From the NCBI GenBank assembly GCA_004154925.1, contig QJNS01000007.1:186001-250000 (forward strand): a stretch of DNA of 64,000 nt. Direction: 5' to 3'. This document shows, one piece after another, positions 48,122 through 59,477 of this stretch. Every line of letters starts with the position of its first letter. Positions within the stretch are counted from its first letter, which is position 1. The position numbers and the translations under genes are program-made. The stretch comes from Monosporascus cannonballus. Its lineage: Eukaryota; Ascomycota; Sordariomycetes; Xylariales. The notes beneath the pieces are model-generated. The model did not search any database. It had not been told where the DNA came from and was given only the letters and a program-made list of their open reading frames with translations.

Positions 48122-48526
48122 TGTTATAACCTAACGATCTTGGCTTCTCCAAAATGGTCGGAGAGCTTGGGCAGCCAAGTCCGACCATGCCAAGAAGATC
48201 ACGTGATTGGCTCAAAGAGCTCAAGGGCTTGGCGCCTTTAAGCCGGTTGAGCCAGCAGATGGCTTAAAAGGTTTAAGGGGCTTAAGGGCTTGAACCGGTT
48301 AAATGGTTTAAGCCAGAAGTAAAATATATATGCTTATTAATTCCATAGTTTAAATAGCTTCAGTTTGTAATATTTATTAATATTAATCGTTTGCAATATA
48401 TTTTTGCGCCCTTAGTATTAAGAGACGTAATTAAGTTATTTATTACTTAGATTCCCATAATATTTCTATTAATATAAACCCGTACGACTAAGGTTTAATA
48501 ATTGGTTAAATTGCATAGCCGTTATA
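48122..48526 (+). repeat. 5' LTR of chromovirus D
   Basis: 405 bp, TGTTATAACCTAACG to AGCCGTTATA. At about 48,215-48,312 the U3 part carries many copies of a GGCTTAAG/AAGGGCTT-like motif. Confidence 0.94.
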
Positions 48527-51500
48527 CGTTATAAGCTCTTGTTCAATAGTACCGTTAGACTCTAAGCAATATTCAACATTGTTAAAATGTCGACCAGCAT
48601 TTAGGAAACCTTTATTTAGCAGCTTTAGGCTCGAATTCGGAAACTGAAAAAAGAAATCCGATAAATTAGAGCTACGTTACCTGCCTAACTTTTTTTCGTC
48701 CGCATAAAACCTAAAAAGCCGGAGCCTTATAATAAAAAAGGTAACCCTTAGATTTTTTTAACTTAGGTACAAATTTATTTTTGCTTTTTGGACTTTAGTA
48801 ATTTAGCGGATATGGTTCTAGCAATAAATGTATATCTAATAAAAAATATAGCTAACTAATTTGAACTTATTTTAATAAATTTCCTGGAAATAAAAAAGAC
48901 GGATGAAAAGGATTTTATTAACGAAATTCTTTTATTTTATACCAATTTCGAAAATAAAGTGCGTAATAATTTCGGCAATCCGGATAAAAAACGATTAACG
49001 GCTTAATAACTTTTATAATTCCGACAAAAAAGATTTATGTCCAAATACGCCGTAACCTTCAAAAATTTTGCGGTTAAGGCAGGATAAAATAATAAAGCCG
49101 ATACTTTTATTAATATATTTTATAAAAGATTAAAAAATAATATAAAAAATAAGATTATTTGGATTAAACGACTAATTGCCCTGGACCGGTACATTACAGA
49201 GGTAATTAAAATTGATAATCGATAATTTGAAAAACGATAAGAGAAAAAAGGATAATATGCTTTACGTTCGGGATATAAGTCTAATTAAGGGAAGAAATAA
49301 AATATACCTTTTATTTTTTACGGAATGGCGCCAAAACTTATGGAATTCGGCGCAACCTATAAATAGGATTAGAGCCAGATTAAATACTTTAATTACGGCA
49401 AAATGAAACATAAAGCCTATAAGTATAAAAAACCTAAGAAGCTATAATAGGATAATTGGACCCTTATACCGGAAGGATAAGCCAGAAATAATTAAGGAAA
49501 CGATAATAAGGCTATTAACATAATCCAAGCTAAGTATATATTAGGCTTACGATAAAAGGTTTAACCGGGACCATTACGATAAAAGATTTGACAAAAAATA
49601 CGAAAAGCCAAAAAGCTAATTTAATAAATATTGCGAACATAATAAGAGGTATTATAAGGATAATTACGCGAATACCAGAATTAAACAAAAAGAATTTGTC
49701 CCGGAACCCTTAATTGATATAGCAAAATATACGTTATATACTGTTAACGACGAAAATATCCCGATTACGAAAAATGGAAATAATATATTTACGAACGAAT
49801 TATTCGTATGTATTATAAGGGATTCGATTTTCCAAACCGTATCGGAGATAATAAAGATAATAAATAATAGTACCGATATTTTCGAACCATAGCCCCGGAA
49901 GATGTCCAGCAGTTGGCCGAAGTAAAAAGCTGGTTTAAAGGAAAGCAATGCCCGTAGGAAAACCCTTTTTGTTATTATAAATGGTGTAACCATTAAACGG
50001 AAAAAGAGTTGATCTAGCGTATAATTAAGAAATATTATTAGAAAATTATTACGGAACTTTATTTTAAATTGGCCTTTATTACAAATTTCCAAAAAAAAAG
50101 TTATTAAGGAAAAAATATATCAGTTTATAAAGAATTTCTGGAACGATAATTAAGATAACATATAATGGGATATAATTGCAAATATAAGAAAATAATTTAT
50201 TTAATAACGAAAGAAATTGTAAAAAAACTAAAAGCAATTAATACGGTTTAAAAAAATAATACGCCGGCAATAATAACAAATATAATAACTTAACGCGTTA
50301 AATAAAGAAATATAAATCAGGTTCGACAGATTTAAATAAGAATTAAAAGAAAAAAGTTATTTATAAAAAATCCGCAAAATAATAAGACCTAAAAAAGTTA
50401 AAAGGAATTCTCAAAAAAGGTTTTAAACGTGACGATAGGAGATATTAACGATTTTATCACTTTGGATATACGAATCGGAACGTATTGGTATACCGTAATA
50501 ATGGATTGCGAAACTTTGAGCGAAAATTATATTGCACCAAATGTGGTCAATAAGCTCAAATTGTTATGGAGATATAAGTTAGAACCTTATATAGCGATAA
50601 ATGCCGAAGGTTAGGAATTTGCTTATAATAACGGAAAAGTTATACGCAAAATTAATTATTTCGAGATTTTTGTTTAAGGACGATATTAAATAGTTAATTT
50701 CGATATCGTTTTATTCGGGAATTACGATATAATCTTAGGATTATTATAGATATGCCAATATGAAGTTTTAATTAACGGAAAAACTGCTTAGATAAAGTTC
50801 ATTTTACTCCCTGTTAATAAACAAAAAAAAGAGAAATTAAAATTTTAATATTTAATTAATAATGGTGACGAATGTAGGCATAAGAACATAACAAATACTT
50901 TATTGCCTAAAAAAATAAAATATAAAAAAGAGAACGGGTATTAAAGAAAAATACGACGTATCGTTACAACTATCAGAATGAAACTAAAACAATTAAATAA
51001 CGATTTAGAACAATAAGAATAACAACTTTAAAAGTTAAAAGATTTAATTAATATGTTATTATAATATTATAGATATAAGCAACTTTTTAAAAAGAAGCTT
51101 GATACAAAATTATTAAAATATAACGAATGGGATTATGAAATAGTGCTTAAGGAAGAATTTTCGATAAAGTTTTATCTTATTTACAATCTTAGCGGAAATA
51201 AGTTACGTACTTTTAGAAAATACCTGGAAGATCGGCTATAAAAAGGTTGGATTCGACCTTCGAAATCACCAGCAAAATACCTTATGTTCTTCGTATCTAA
51301 GAAGAACGAAAAATTACGACTTGTGGTTAACTATTGATAATTTGTTACGGCTTGGTCCACCGTAAGAGCTCCAGTATATATGCAGCTGTAAGCACCAGGA
51401 TGATTGCCACAATTGCGATCATTTTACTGATCTTTTGCCCTGGTGGCGTAATGGCATGGTGCAGCCATAACATAATTGAACGACGTTATTATTAAGAATC

Positions 51501-54035
51501 GAATATTATTACCCTTAATTACGGAAATGAAAAACCGACTTTACGGAGCCAAATGGTTTATAATATTCGATCTTAGGGATAGATATAACCTTATTAGGAT
51601 TAAAAAAGGATACGAATAGAAAACAGTTTTCAGGACAAAATATGGATTGTTTAAGTATTTGGTTATATCAATAGAATTTACGAACGTACTAGCAACCTTC
51701 CAGTAAATAGTAAATTATGTGTTACGAAAATACTTCGATGTTTTCGTTATATGCTATCTCGACGACATTCTTATCTTTTCGGAAACAGAAGAAGTATATG
51801 CAGGATATGTTCATAAAGTTCTTTAAGCTTTATAGGACGTAAGGCTATTTGTTAACGCGGAAAAGAATTAGTTTTATATATAGGATATAAAATACCTGGG
51901 ATATATTATTATCCCAGAATATATCAGGATGGACTTTAAGAAAATCGCTGTAATCACAAAATGGCAAACGCCAACGATAATTAAGGAGGTACAAGCATTT
52001 CTTGGATTCGCCAATTATTACAAAAAGTTTATTCGAAATTTTAGTAAAATAACTATACCCTTAATGAATCTTACGAAAAAAGAAAAAGAATTTAAATAGA
52101 TGCCAAATACGGAAAAAGCATTTTAGGATATTAAGGATATAATTACCAGCAAGCTAATAATAATTATGTACGATTTAAACCGCCCCGTTAAACTAAAAAC
52201 CGATATTTCGAATTACGCATTAAATATAATAATCGGATAACGAAATAATTAAAGCAAATTATACCTTATTATATTTTTTTTACATAAGTTGAAAAAAGCC
52301 AAATTTAATTACGGCATTCCAAATAAGGAATTTACGGCCATTATTATGATATTTCGAAAGTTTAGGTATTTCTTAAAGGAAAGTTTACATTAAATTAAGG
52401 TTTATACGGATTATTAAAATCTTACCCGATTTATTACGACCAGGGAATTTATAGGACAATAATTAAAATACGCGGAAGAATTGGCGAATTTCGACTTCGT
52501 TATTATCCATAAAAAGGGATTAGAAAATGGCAAAGTAAACGCTTTAAGTAAGCGATTAGATTTCGAAAAGAAATTGGTTAAAGTTACTTATATAATTTTC
52601 GATATTATTACAAAAGGATATTTACGCTTACGACAAATTACGACAATTCGAGTAATACTTTTCGATATATATCAGAAGATTTAATAGTATAATAATAGTT
52701 TTTTTTTTAAAAAACTAAAGAATAAATAAAATACAAATTTTAAAGAAATACCAGAAGGATTTAGTACGAAAAATATATGAATATTAGTTATACGGATATT
52801 TAGGGATTTATAAAACTTTAAAAAGGTTTTAATATATATATTTCTTTTTTAAAATAAAATTAATAATATAAAAAATTATACGATAATGTAATATTTGCGT
52901 TAAAGCAAAGATTCGACGATATAAGCCATACGGAAAACTATAGCTATTATTAATCGCAAAGCAATTATAGTATTTAGTTATATTTGACTTTATTATTAAG
53001 CTTTTTATATTAAAAAATCCAGTTACGGGAATATATTACGATAGCATTTTCGTAATAATTAACTGATTTACGAAATTTTCCTATTTTTTTATTATATTAT
53101 GAGGATATAGACGCCGAATAACTGGTATATATTTTTTTTCAAATATATTTATAATATATACGGATTATTAATAAAAATTATATTAAATAAAGGATTAACT
53201 TTTATATCCAAGTTTTAGCAAGGCTTTATGGTATAAATCGGCCTAAATTACAAATTATCCAGCGTATTTAAATTATAAATAAATAAATAGATAAAACGAA
53301 TAAATTAAATTTTGAAAGTTTATTTACAATGTTACGAACAAAATAACTGGGTTAAGAAATTGCTAATTACGTAATTGGCTTATAATATCAGTTATTACGA
53401 AAGTGTTAAGATAATATTTGCGAACGTAAATTTTGGTTTTATTTTAAAAATTTATGAGAAAATATGCGATAACGGTTTAATTAATATTAAAATAAATTTT
53501 ACGTTAAAGTAATTAGGATAATTATATTAAAAAATAAAAAATGAAATTGGAATTTGTACGAAACTAGATAAGTAAGTATTATAATTAAAAAAAGTTAAAA
53601 TAAATTAATTTTCGAAAAAGGGGAAATAATATTTTTTATTATAAAAAATATTTAGATAAAACGATTTAGTAAAAAACTTAATTTTAAATATATCGGTTCA
53701 TATAAAATCGCCAAAAGATTTTAAAAAATAATTATTAATTGGAATTTCTATTAAAAATTAAACCTTATTTAATTTTTTATATTTTTTTATTTAAGTTAAT
53801 AATAAATATAACTAAAATGCATACGGTATAAGACGATATGCAAGTAAAAAATAAACAGGCATACGAAATAAAGAGAATTTTCGATATACGAAAATAAAAC
53901 AAATTTATTTAATACCTAATTAAATAAAAGAAATACCTAAATTCCGAAAACACCTGAAAACCTGCTAAAAACCTTATTAGCGCCTAACGCCTATTAAAGA
54001 ACTTTTACCGGCAACAACGGGCGCGTTTTAATTAA
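48527..54035 (+). pseudogene. gag-pol of chromovirus D, inactivated
   Basis: Collinear with A. The knuckle site at about 49,380-49,430 has Cys to Tyr changes. The protease piece contains IMDCETLSENYIAP, and YLDDI is intact at 51755-51769. The RNase H and integrase readings contain many stops. A chromodomain remnant (AYEIKRIFDIRK) lies at about 53,855-54,020 and the frame ends FYRQQRARFN with TAA at 54033-54035. The damage is milder than in B. Confidence 0.88.
51343..51472. mobile_element. 130-bp solo LTR inserted in pol of chromovirus D
   Basis: TGTTACGGCTTGG to CCATAACA, with TAATT duplicated at 51338-51342 and 51473-51477. Comparison with the same place in element A, where the flanking sequences are contiguous, confirms an insertion between the reverse transcriptase motifs. 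It is GC-balanced and free of RIP, in contrast to its surroundings. The very short LTR suggests a small non-autonomous (TRIM-like) element. Confidence 0.85.
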
Positions 54036-54459
54036 AGGTTAACCAGTTAATAACCGGGATATTAAGCCAATCGGCTACGGCCTGCGCTAACGTAACAGCT
54101 ATAACGGCAGCCTCCAGCTGTTTTTGTTCCTTTTTAAGGCGGTCGAATTTTTCCATCGCTTCCGCACCCTAAATACCACGACGAAACATTGTAATTCCAC
54201 GACGGCGAAACAATTTCCGTTATTTTTACAGGCGGTTTAGTTTATTTGCAATATTACGAAAGGCCTTACGGACCTATTTTTCTTTGCGTTCCAAATAGTT
54301 TTCCTTATTAAGAAGTTTTTTGTGCTTAAACTCCGAAAGGCCAAACAAATTATAAGAATTACCGTATTACGTATAACGGGCGTATTTCCCAGAATTACGG
54401 TACGTTTTGCAAAGTACGCCGACAGAACAATAACAAAAACAAAAATTTTCTTAAAGCAT
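54028..54459 (-). pseudogene. antisense accessory ORF of chromovirus D, 143 codons, tail-to-tail with pol
   Basis: Read on the minus strand from an ATG at 54459-54457 to TAA at 54030-54028, one frame runs the whole length with six internal stops, all TAA or TAG as expected from C-to-T at Gln codons. The N-terminus is Cys-rich (FCFCYCSVGVLCK). A charged, probably coiled-coil middle follows (KENYLERKEK, NIANKLNRL), then an Arg-rich box (RKLFRRRGITMFRRG), an acidic/Lys-rich stretch (AEAMEKFDRLKKEQKQLEAA) and a short end DWLNIPVINWLTFN. Its stop lies 3 bp inside the pol stop at 54033-54035, so the two frames overlap tail-to-tail. I recognise the Cys-rich plus coiled-coil layout as a type common in fungal repeats, but know no function. 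Confidence 0.65.
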
Positions 54460-54637
54460 AATAAAACCTAGCAATGCAATACGTTCTGCAAGGATAAAAA
54501 CGTTAATACGTTTACGGAAACGGGATTTTTCGACGCAACCCGATATAATAAATATGAAAAAAGAAAAATTACTTATTAAAGTTAATAAATAAACGGAATA
54601 ATCTTTAAGGACAAAGATCCAGGAAAGGAAAAGATTG

Positions 54638-55042
54638 TATTATAACCTAACGATCTTAACTTCCCCAAAACGGTCGGAAAACTTGGGTACCTAAACTTAA
54701 CCATGCTAAGAAAATTACGTATTTAACTTAAAGGGCTTAAAGGTTTAGCGCCTTTAAACCGGTTGAACTAACAAATGACTTAAGGGGTTTAAGGAGCTTA
54801 AAGGTTTAAGCCGGTTAAATAATTTAAGCCAAAAGTAAAATATATACGCTTATTAATTCCATAATTTAAATAATTTCAGCTTATAACAGTTAATAATATT
54901 AATTGTTTATAATATATTTTTGCGCCCTTGGTATTAAAAAATGTAACTAAGTTATTTATTACTCAAATTCCCACGATATTCCTGCCAATATAAACCCGTA
55001 CAACAAAGGTTTAATAGTTGGTTAAACCGCATAGCCGTTACA
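54638..55042 (+). repeat. 3' LTR of chromovirus D
   Basis: 405 bp, TATTATAACCTAACG to AGCCGTTACA, preceded by the purine tract GGAAAGGAAAAGATTG. Equal in length to its partner, with mostly C/T and G/A differences. Confidence 0.94.
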
Positions 55043-58012
55043 ATTACGATATAATTCTAAAAAAGCCATAAATGCCCCAGTACAAGGTTTTACTTAATAA
55101 AAAAACTAGCCAAATAGGGCTTGCCTTATAACTTATAAACGGATAAAAAAGAATTAAAATCTTAACATTCGATCGAAAATAACAACGAATGCAGACATAA
55201 GAATACGACAAAAACCTTACCACCTAAAAAAACAAAACATAAAAAGGAAAATGGGCATTAAAGAAAAATACGACCTATTATTACTATTATTAAAGCGAAA
55301 TTAAAATAACTAAATAACTATCTAAAATAACAGCTTTAAAGGTTAAAAGATCTATTTAATATATTACCATAGTATTACAGATACGAACAGGTTTTTTAAA
55401 ATAAACTCGATACGAAATTACCAAAATACAGTAAATAAGGTTATAAAATAATCCTTAAAAAGAATTTTCGATGAAGTTTTACTTTATTTACAATTTTAAC
55501 GGAAACGAATTACGCACTTTCAAAAAATACCTGGAAAATTAGTTACAAAAAATAGATTCAACTTTCGAAATTCCTAGCAAAATATCTAATATTTTTCGTA
55601 CTTAAAAAAAATAAAAAGTTACGACATATAATTAATTATCGATAATTAACTAATCTTATTATTAAAAATCGAATATTTTACCGTTAATTTCGGAAATAAA
55701 AAACCGACTTTACGGAACTAAATAATATGTAACATTCGATCTTAAAAATAAATATAACTTTATTAAGATTAAAAAAGAATACGAATAAAAAATAATTTTC
55801 GGGACAAAATACGAATTATTTAAATATTTGATTATATTAATAGGACTTACGAACATACTAACAACTTTTCAACGAATAATTAATTATATATTACGAAAAT
55901 ACCTCGATATTTTTATCGTATATTACCTCGATAACATTTTCATCTTTTTGAAAACGGAAAAAGCATATACAAAATACGTTCACAAAGTTCTTCAAGCTTT
56001 ATAAAACGCAAAATTACTTATTAACGTAAAGAAATGTTAATTTTACGTAAAAACAATGAAATATCTGCAATATATCATTATCTTAGGACATATCAGCATA
56101 AACCTTAAAAAATCGCTAGTTACAAAATAACAAACGCAAACCATAATCAAGGAAATATAAACATTTCTTAAATTCGCCAACTGTTACAGGAAATTTATTC
56201 GAAATTTCAGCAAAATAACCATACCCTTAACGAACCTTACGAAAAAGGCAAAAAAGTTCAAATAAACGCCAGAAACAGAAAAAAATGTTTTAAAATATTA
56301 AGAATATAATTACTAATAAGCCAATATTAATTATATACGATCCAAACCGCTTTGTCGAACTAAAAACCGATATTTCGGATTACGCGTTAAACGTAATAAT
56401 CGGATAACGAAATAATTAAAGCAAATTACACCTTATTAGATTCTTTTTATACAAATTAAAAAAAGCCGAACTTACTTACGGTATTCCAAATAAGGAATTT
56501 ATGGCCATTATTATAATATTCCGAGAATGTAAGCATTTTCTAAAAAGACATTTATACTAAATTAAGGTTTATACGAATTATCAAAATCTTACACGATTTA
56601 TTACGACCAAGGAATTTACGAAACAATAATTTTGTTATGCGAAAAAATTAAAGAACGTTAATTTCGTTATTATCTATAAAAAAGGTTTAGAAAACGGCAG
56701 AACGGATATTTTAAATAAACGATTAAATTTGGAAAAGAAATTGGTCAAAATTAGCTATATAATCTTTGATACCAATATAAAAAGACATTTACGCTGGCAA
56801 CAAATTGCGATAAGTCGAGCAATACCCTGTAATATATATAGGAAAATTCAGCAATATAATAACTGTTTTTCAAAAAATCAAAAGACGGACAAAATACAAA
56901 TTTCAAAAGAATACTAAAAAATATAATGCGAAATATATACGAATTTCAGATATATGGATATCTATGAATTTACAAAACCTTAAAACGGCTTTAACGCATA
57001 TATTCCTTTTCTAAAATAAAATTAATAGTACAGAAAATCAAATAGCAATGCGATATTTACGCTAAAACAAAAGTTCGATGATATAAGCTGTACAGAAAAT
57101 TACAGCTATTATTAATCGTAAAACGACTATAATATAAAATCACATTCGACTTTATTACCCAACTTTTTATATTAGAAAATACAGCTACAAAATATATTAC
57201 GATAGAAGTTTTGTAATGGTTAATCGATTTATAAAACTTTCCTATTATTTATTATATTATAAAAACATCAACGCTAAATAAATGGCATACATAGTTTTTA
57301 AATATATTTTTAATATATACGAGTTATTAATAAAAGCTATCTTAAATAAAAGATAAACATTTGCACTTAAGTTTTAATAAGACCTTATAATACAGATCGG
57401 TCTAAACTATAAATTATCTAGCGCTTTTAAACCTTAAATAAATAAATAAATAAAACGAACGAATCAAACTTTGAAAACCTATTTACGATATTATATTAAT
57501 TACGAACAAAATAATTACGTTAAAAGGTTACTCATTGCCGAGCTAACTTATATTACCAACTATTACGAATATATTAAAATAATATTTACGAACGCGAGTT
57601 TTGGTTTTATTTCAGAAATTTACAAAAAAGTACGCGATAACGGTCTAATTAATATTAAAATAATCCTTACGTTAAAATAAGTACGATAATTATAATAAAA
57701 AATAAAAATAAAATTAAGATTTATACGTAATCAAATAAGCAAATAGTACAACCAGAAAAAATTAAAAAGATTAACTTTTAAAAAGGGGGAAATAATTTTT
57801 TTGTTACCAAAAATATTTAACCAAAACGACTCAGTAAAAAGTTCGATTTCAACTATATCGGTTTATCCAAAATCGCTAAAAAAAAAGTCGTAAAGAATGA
57901 TTATTAATTAAAATTTCAATTCAAAATTCAATTTTATCCAATTTTTTACGTTGTTTTATTCAAATTTATAGCGGATATAATAAAAGTATATACGGTATAA
58001 GATAATATAAAA
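55043..58012 (+). pseudogene. pol of chromovirus C (reverse transcriptase to integrase)
   Basis: Continues the C reading after D. The reverse transcriptase catalytic segment at 55924-55938 is YLDNI, so the second catalytic Asp is lost (GAC to AAC). RNase H (KTDISDYALN at about 56,365) and integrase remnants follow, with numerous stops. An open piece at 57,471-57,680 belongs to the integrase C-terminal region. Confidence 0.85.
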
Positions 58013-58183
58013 ATGGAAAACAAACTGGCATATAAGGTTGAAAAGATCCTGGATATGCGGAAACAAAACGGACTTACCCAGTATCTAATCAAATGGAAAA
58101 AGCACCCGGACTCCAAAAACACCTGGGAATCCGCCAAGAATATTATTGGCGTTCAGCGCCTATTAAAGAGTTTTTATCAATAA
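58013..58183 (+). pseudogene. chromodomain of chromovirus C, intact 56-codon segment
   Basis: ATG at 58013-58015 to TAA at 58181-58183 gives an uninterrupted chromodomain: AYKVEKILDMRKQNG, then TQYLIKWKKHPDSKNTWESA and LLKSFYQ. The aromatic-cage and WK..P/TWE landmarks are present. Chromodomains at the integrase end direct chromoviruses to methylated-histone chromatin. The segment is in the same frame as the upstream pol remnant, which has a stop ten bases or so before it, so it is not an independent gene. Its base composition is far less AT-rich than the preceding 2 kb. Confidence 0.85.
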
Positions 58184-58536
58184 TAACAAAACCACCCGAA
58201 ATAATAATATGTCAATTTACAAGATCCAAAGAAGGAAACCCTTAATTCACCGCGTTTTAATTAATAACGTCCATTTCACCCGAAACCTGTACCTCGATTA
58301 TAAATTTTGATTTTAAATAAGTAAGGCTATTAGAATCGTTTAAGGATTAAAAAGCATGATTAACAAATTTCGCATTTTAGGATTAATAATATTAGCGCTA
58401 ACGATATATATGAAAAAAACGCGCAAAAATTTCGAACAAAAACCTTTCGGCTTTTAATTTTTCCCTTTTTAATCTTTTCGATTTTGCAATATAACGATTA
58501 ATTATGGAAATGGAGATTCCTATCTCGTTATACGAA

Positions 58537-58739
58537 TGTGAGAATACAGCCTCTAGGAGGGTGAGGCTGGTAGCCGACCAGCCACCGATCAGCCACCGAC
58601 TCACTTACTAATATAAATCCACTATCTGGCAGCTAATGGGAAACGCCAGATAGAAGTAACCTAATACACTTCTTGGAATCTGCTTTACGACTGGTCGGAG
58701 ATCACCTCACCCCAGCTCACAGCTATCCATTATCTTACA
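58537..58739. mobile_element. 203-bp solo LTR in the 3' region of chromovirus C
   Basis: TGTGAGAATACAGCC to ATCTTACA, flanked by ACGAA at 58532-58536 and 58740-58744. GC-balanced and unaffected by RIP. It is unrelated in its first bases to the other LTRs of the window, so a different family. Confidence 0.88.
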
Positions 58740-58844
58740 ACGAACGACCTCGACAAACATACTCTTTATAACGAAAAACCCCGTTTATTATCTAGTAATT
58801 AAGCTGCCGAACAGAATAAAAAAACAAAATATCGCGTTAAAACC

Positions 58845-58973
58845 TGTAACGTAGCTGGAAGCTTGTTGCATGCGCTCTTATAAGGTGGATTTGGGTGCCC
58901 AAAGCCCAATTGGGGTTTGGAATTGTTGGTCTTTTGGTCTTGTAGTTAGCGTCGCACCCTCGCTTATTTTACA
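58845..58973. mobile_element. 129-bp solo LTR in the 3' region of chromovirus C
   Basis: TGTAACGTAGCTGG to TATTTTACA, flanked by AAACC at 58840-58844 and 58974-58978. The same region of chromovirus B is contiguous across this point, confirming an insertion. Free of RIP and almost the same length as the unit at 51343-51472. Confidence 0.85.
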
Positions 58974-59126
58974 AAACCTTTAAATTTAATTAAATTAACT
59001 AAAGCAAGTTACTATTCGGATTTGCAGAAACGACGTTTAAATATACCGGAAAACATATTAAATAAATACGGAAATACTTTCCAGAAAAAAAATCTAAAAG
59101 GCAAGATTTGTAAAAGAAAAAGATCG

Positions 59127-59477
59127 TATTATGGCCTAACGGGCTAAGGCCTCCGGAAACGGTCTGCTACGACCCAACCACGAATACGCGGTAGGTTAAA
59201 TTAGGTAACAGATTACTAACTTATTGGTAGTAAGCCAATAAGCCGGATAATCAACTTATTAGTAATAAGCCAATAAGTTAAATCAAGATATATACGTTTA
59301 TTATTTCTATAATTTAAATAATTTTAGCTTATAATAATGATTCGTTACTTAAAATACTTTTAATATTATGAAACGTAATATATTACTGTATTTATTACTT
59401 AATTTTCCACGATACCACTGCCAATATAAACCCGTACGACTAAGGTTTAATAGTTGGTTAAACCCCTAGCCGTTACA
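59127..59477 (+). repeat. 3' LTR of chromovirus C
   Basis: 351 bp, TATTATGGCCTAACGG to AGCCGTTACA, 35 bp longer than the 5' copy because of a second palindromic unit (59,205-59,280). Confidence 0.93.

Larger units (their letters stand above)
48122..55042 (+). mobile_element. Ty3/gypsy chromovirus D, nested in C
   Basis: Equal 405-bp LTRs (48122-48526 and 54638-55042) are flanked by ATTAC on both sides (48117-48121 and 55043-55047). The element is 6,921 bp, including a 130-bp solo LTR at 51343. Domains run gag, protease (open piece 50,429-50,614), reverse transcriptase with intact CYLDDI (51752-51769), RNase H (open piece 52,481-52,684 containing HKKGLENGKVNALSKR), integrase and a chromodomain remnant, then the antisense ORF. 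D is younger than C, which it interrupts. Confidence 0.95.
58184..59126. other. 3' region of chromovirus C with a degraded antisense reading and two solo LTRs
   Basis: This region lies between the chromodomain and the 3' LTR. The minus strand has a partly open, Lys/Arg-rich frame (about 58,398-58,536) at the position of the antisense ORFs in A and D, but it is interrupted by the solo LTR at 58537 and too damaged to define. Purine-rich GTAAAAGAAAAAGATCG precedes the LTR. Confidence 0.5.
45494..59477 (+). mobile_element. Ty3/gypsy chromovirus C, containing chromovirus D and two solo LTRs
   Basis: The LTRs at 45494-45809 and 59127-59477 are flanked by the identical duplication ATTTT (45489-45493 and 59478-59482). 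After removing D and two small LTR insertions with their duplications, the element is about 6.7 kb, like A and B. Gag and protease lie before D; reverse transcriptase to chromodomain lie after it. The LTRs differ in length by one 35-bp unit. Its reverse transcriptase motif reads YLDN (55924-55935). It is inactive. Confidence 0.95.

Noticed and set aside
58013..58183. Independent host gene for a small chromodomain protein
   Set aside because: In frame with the upstream pol remnant of chromovirus C and at the exact position of the integrase chromodomain.
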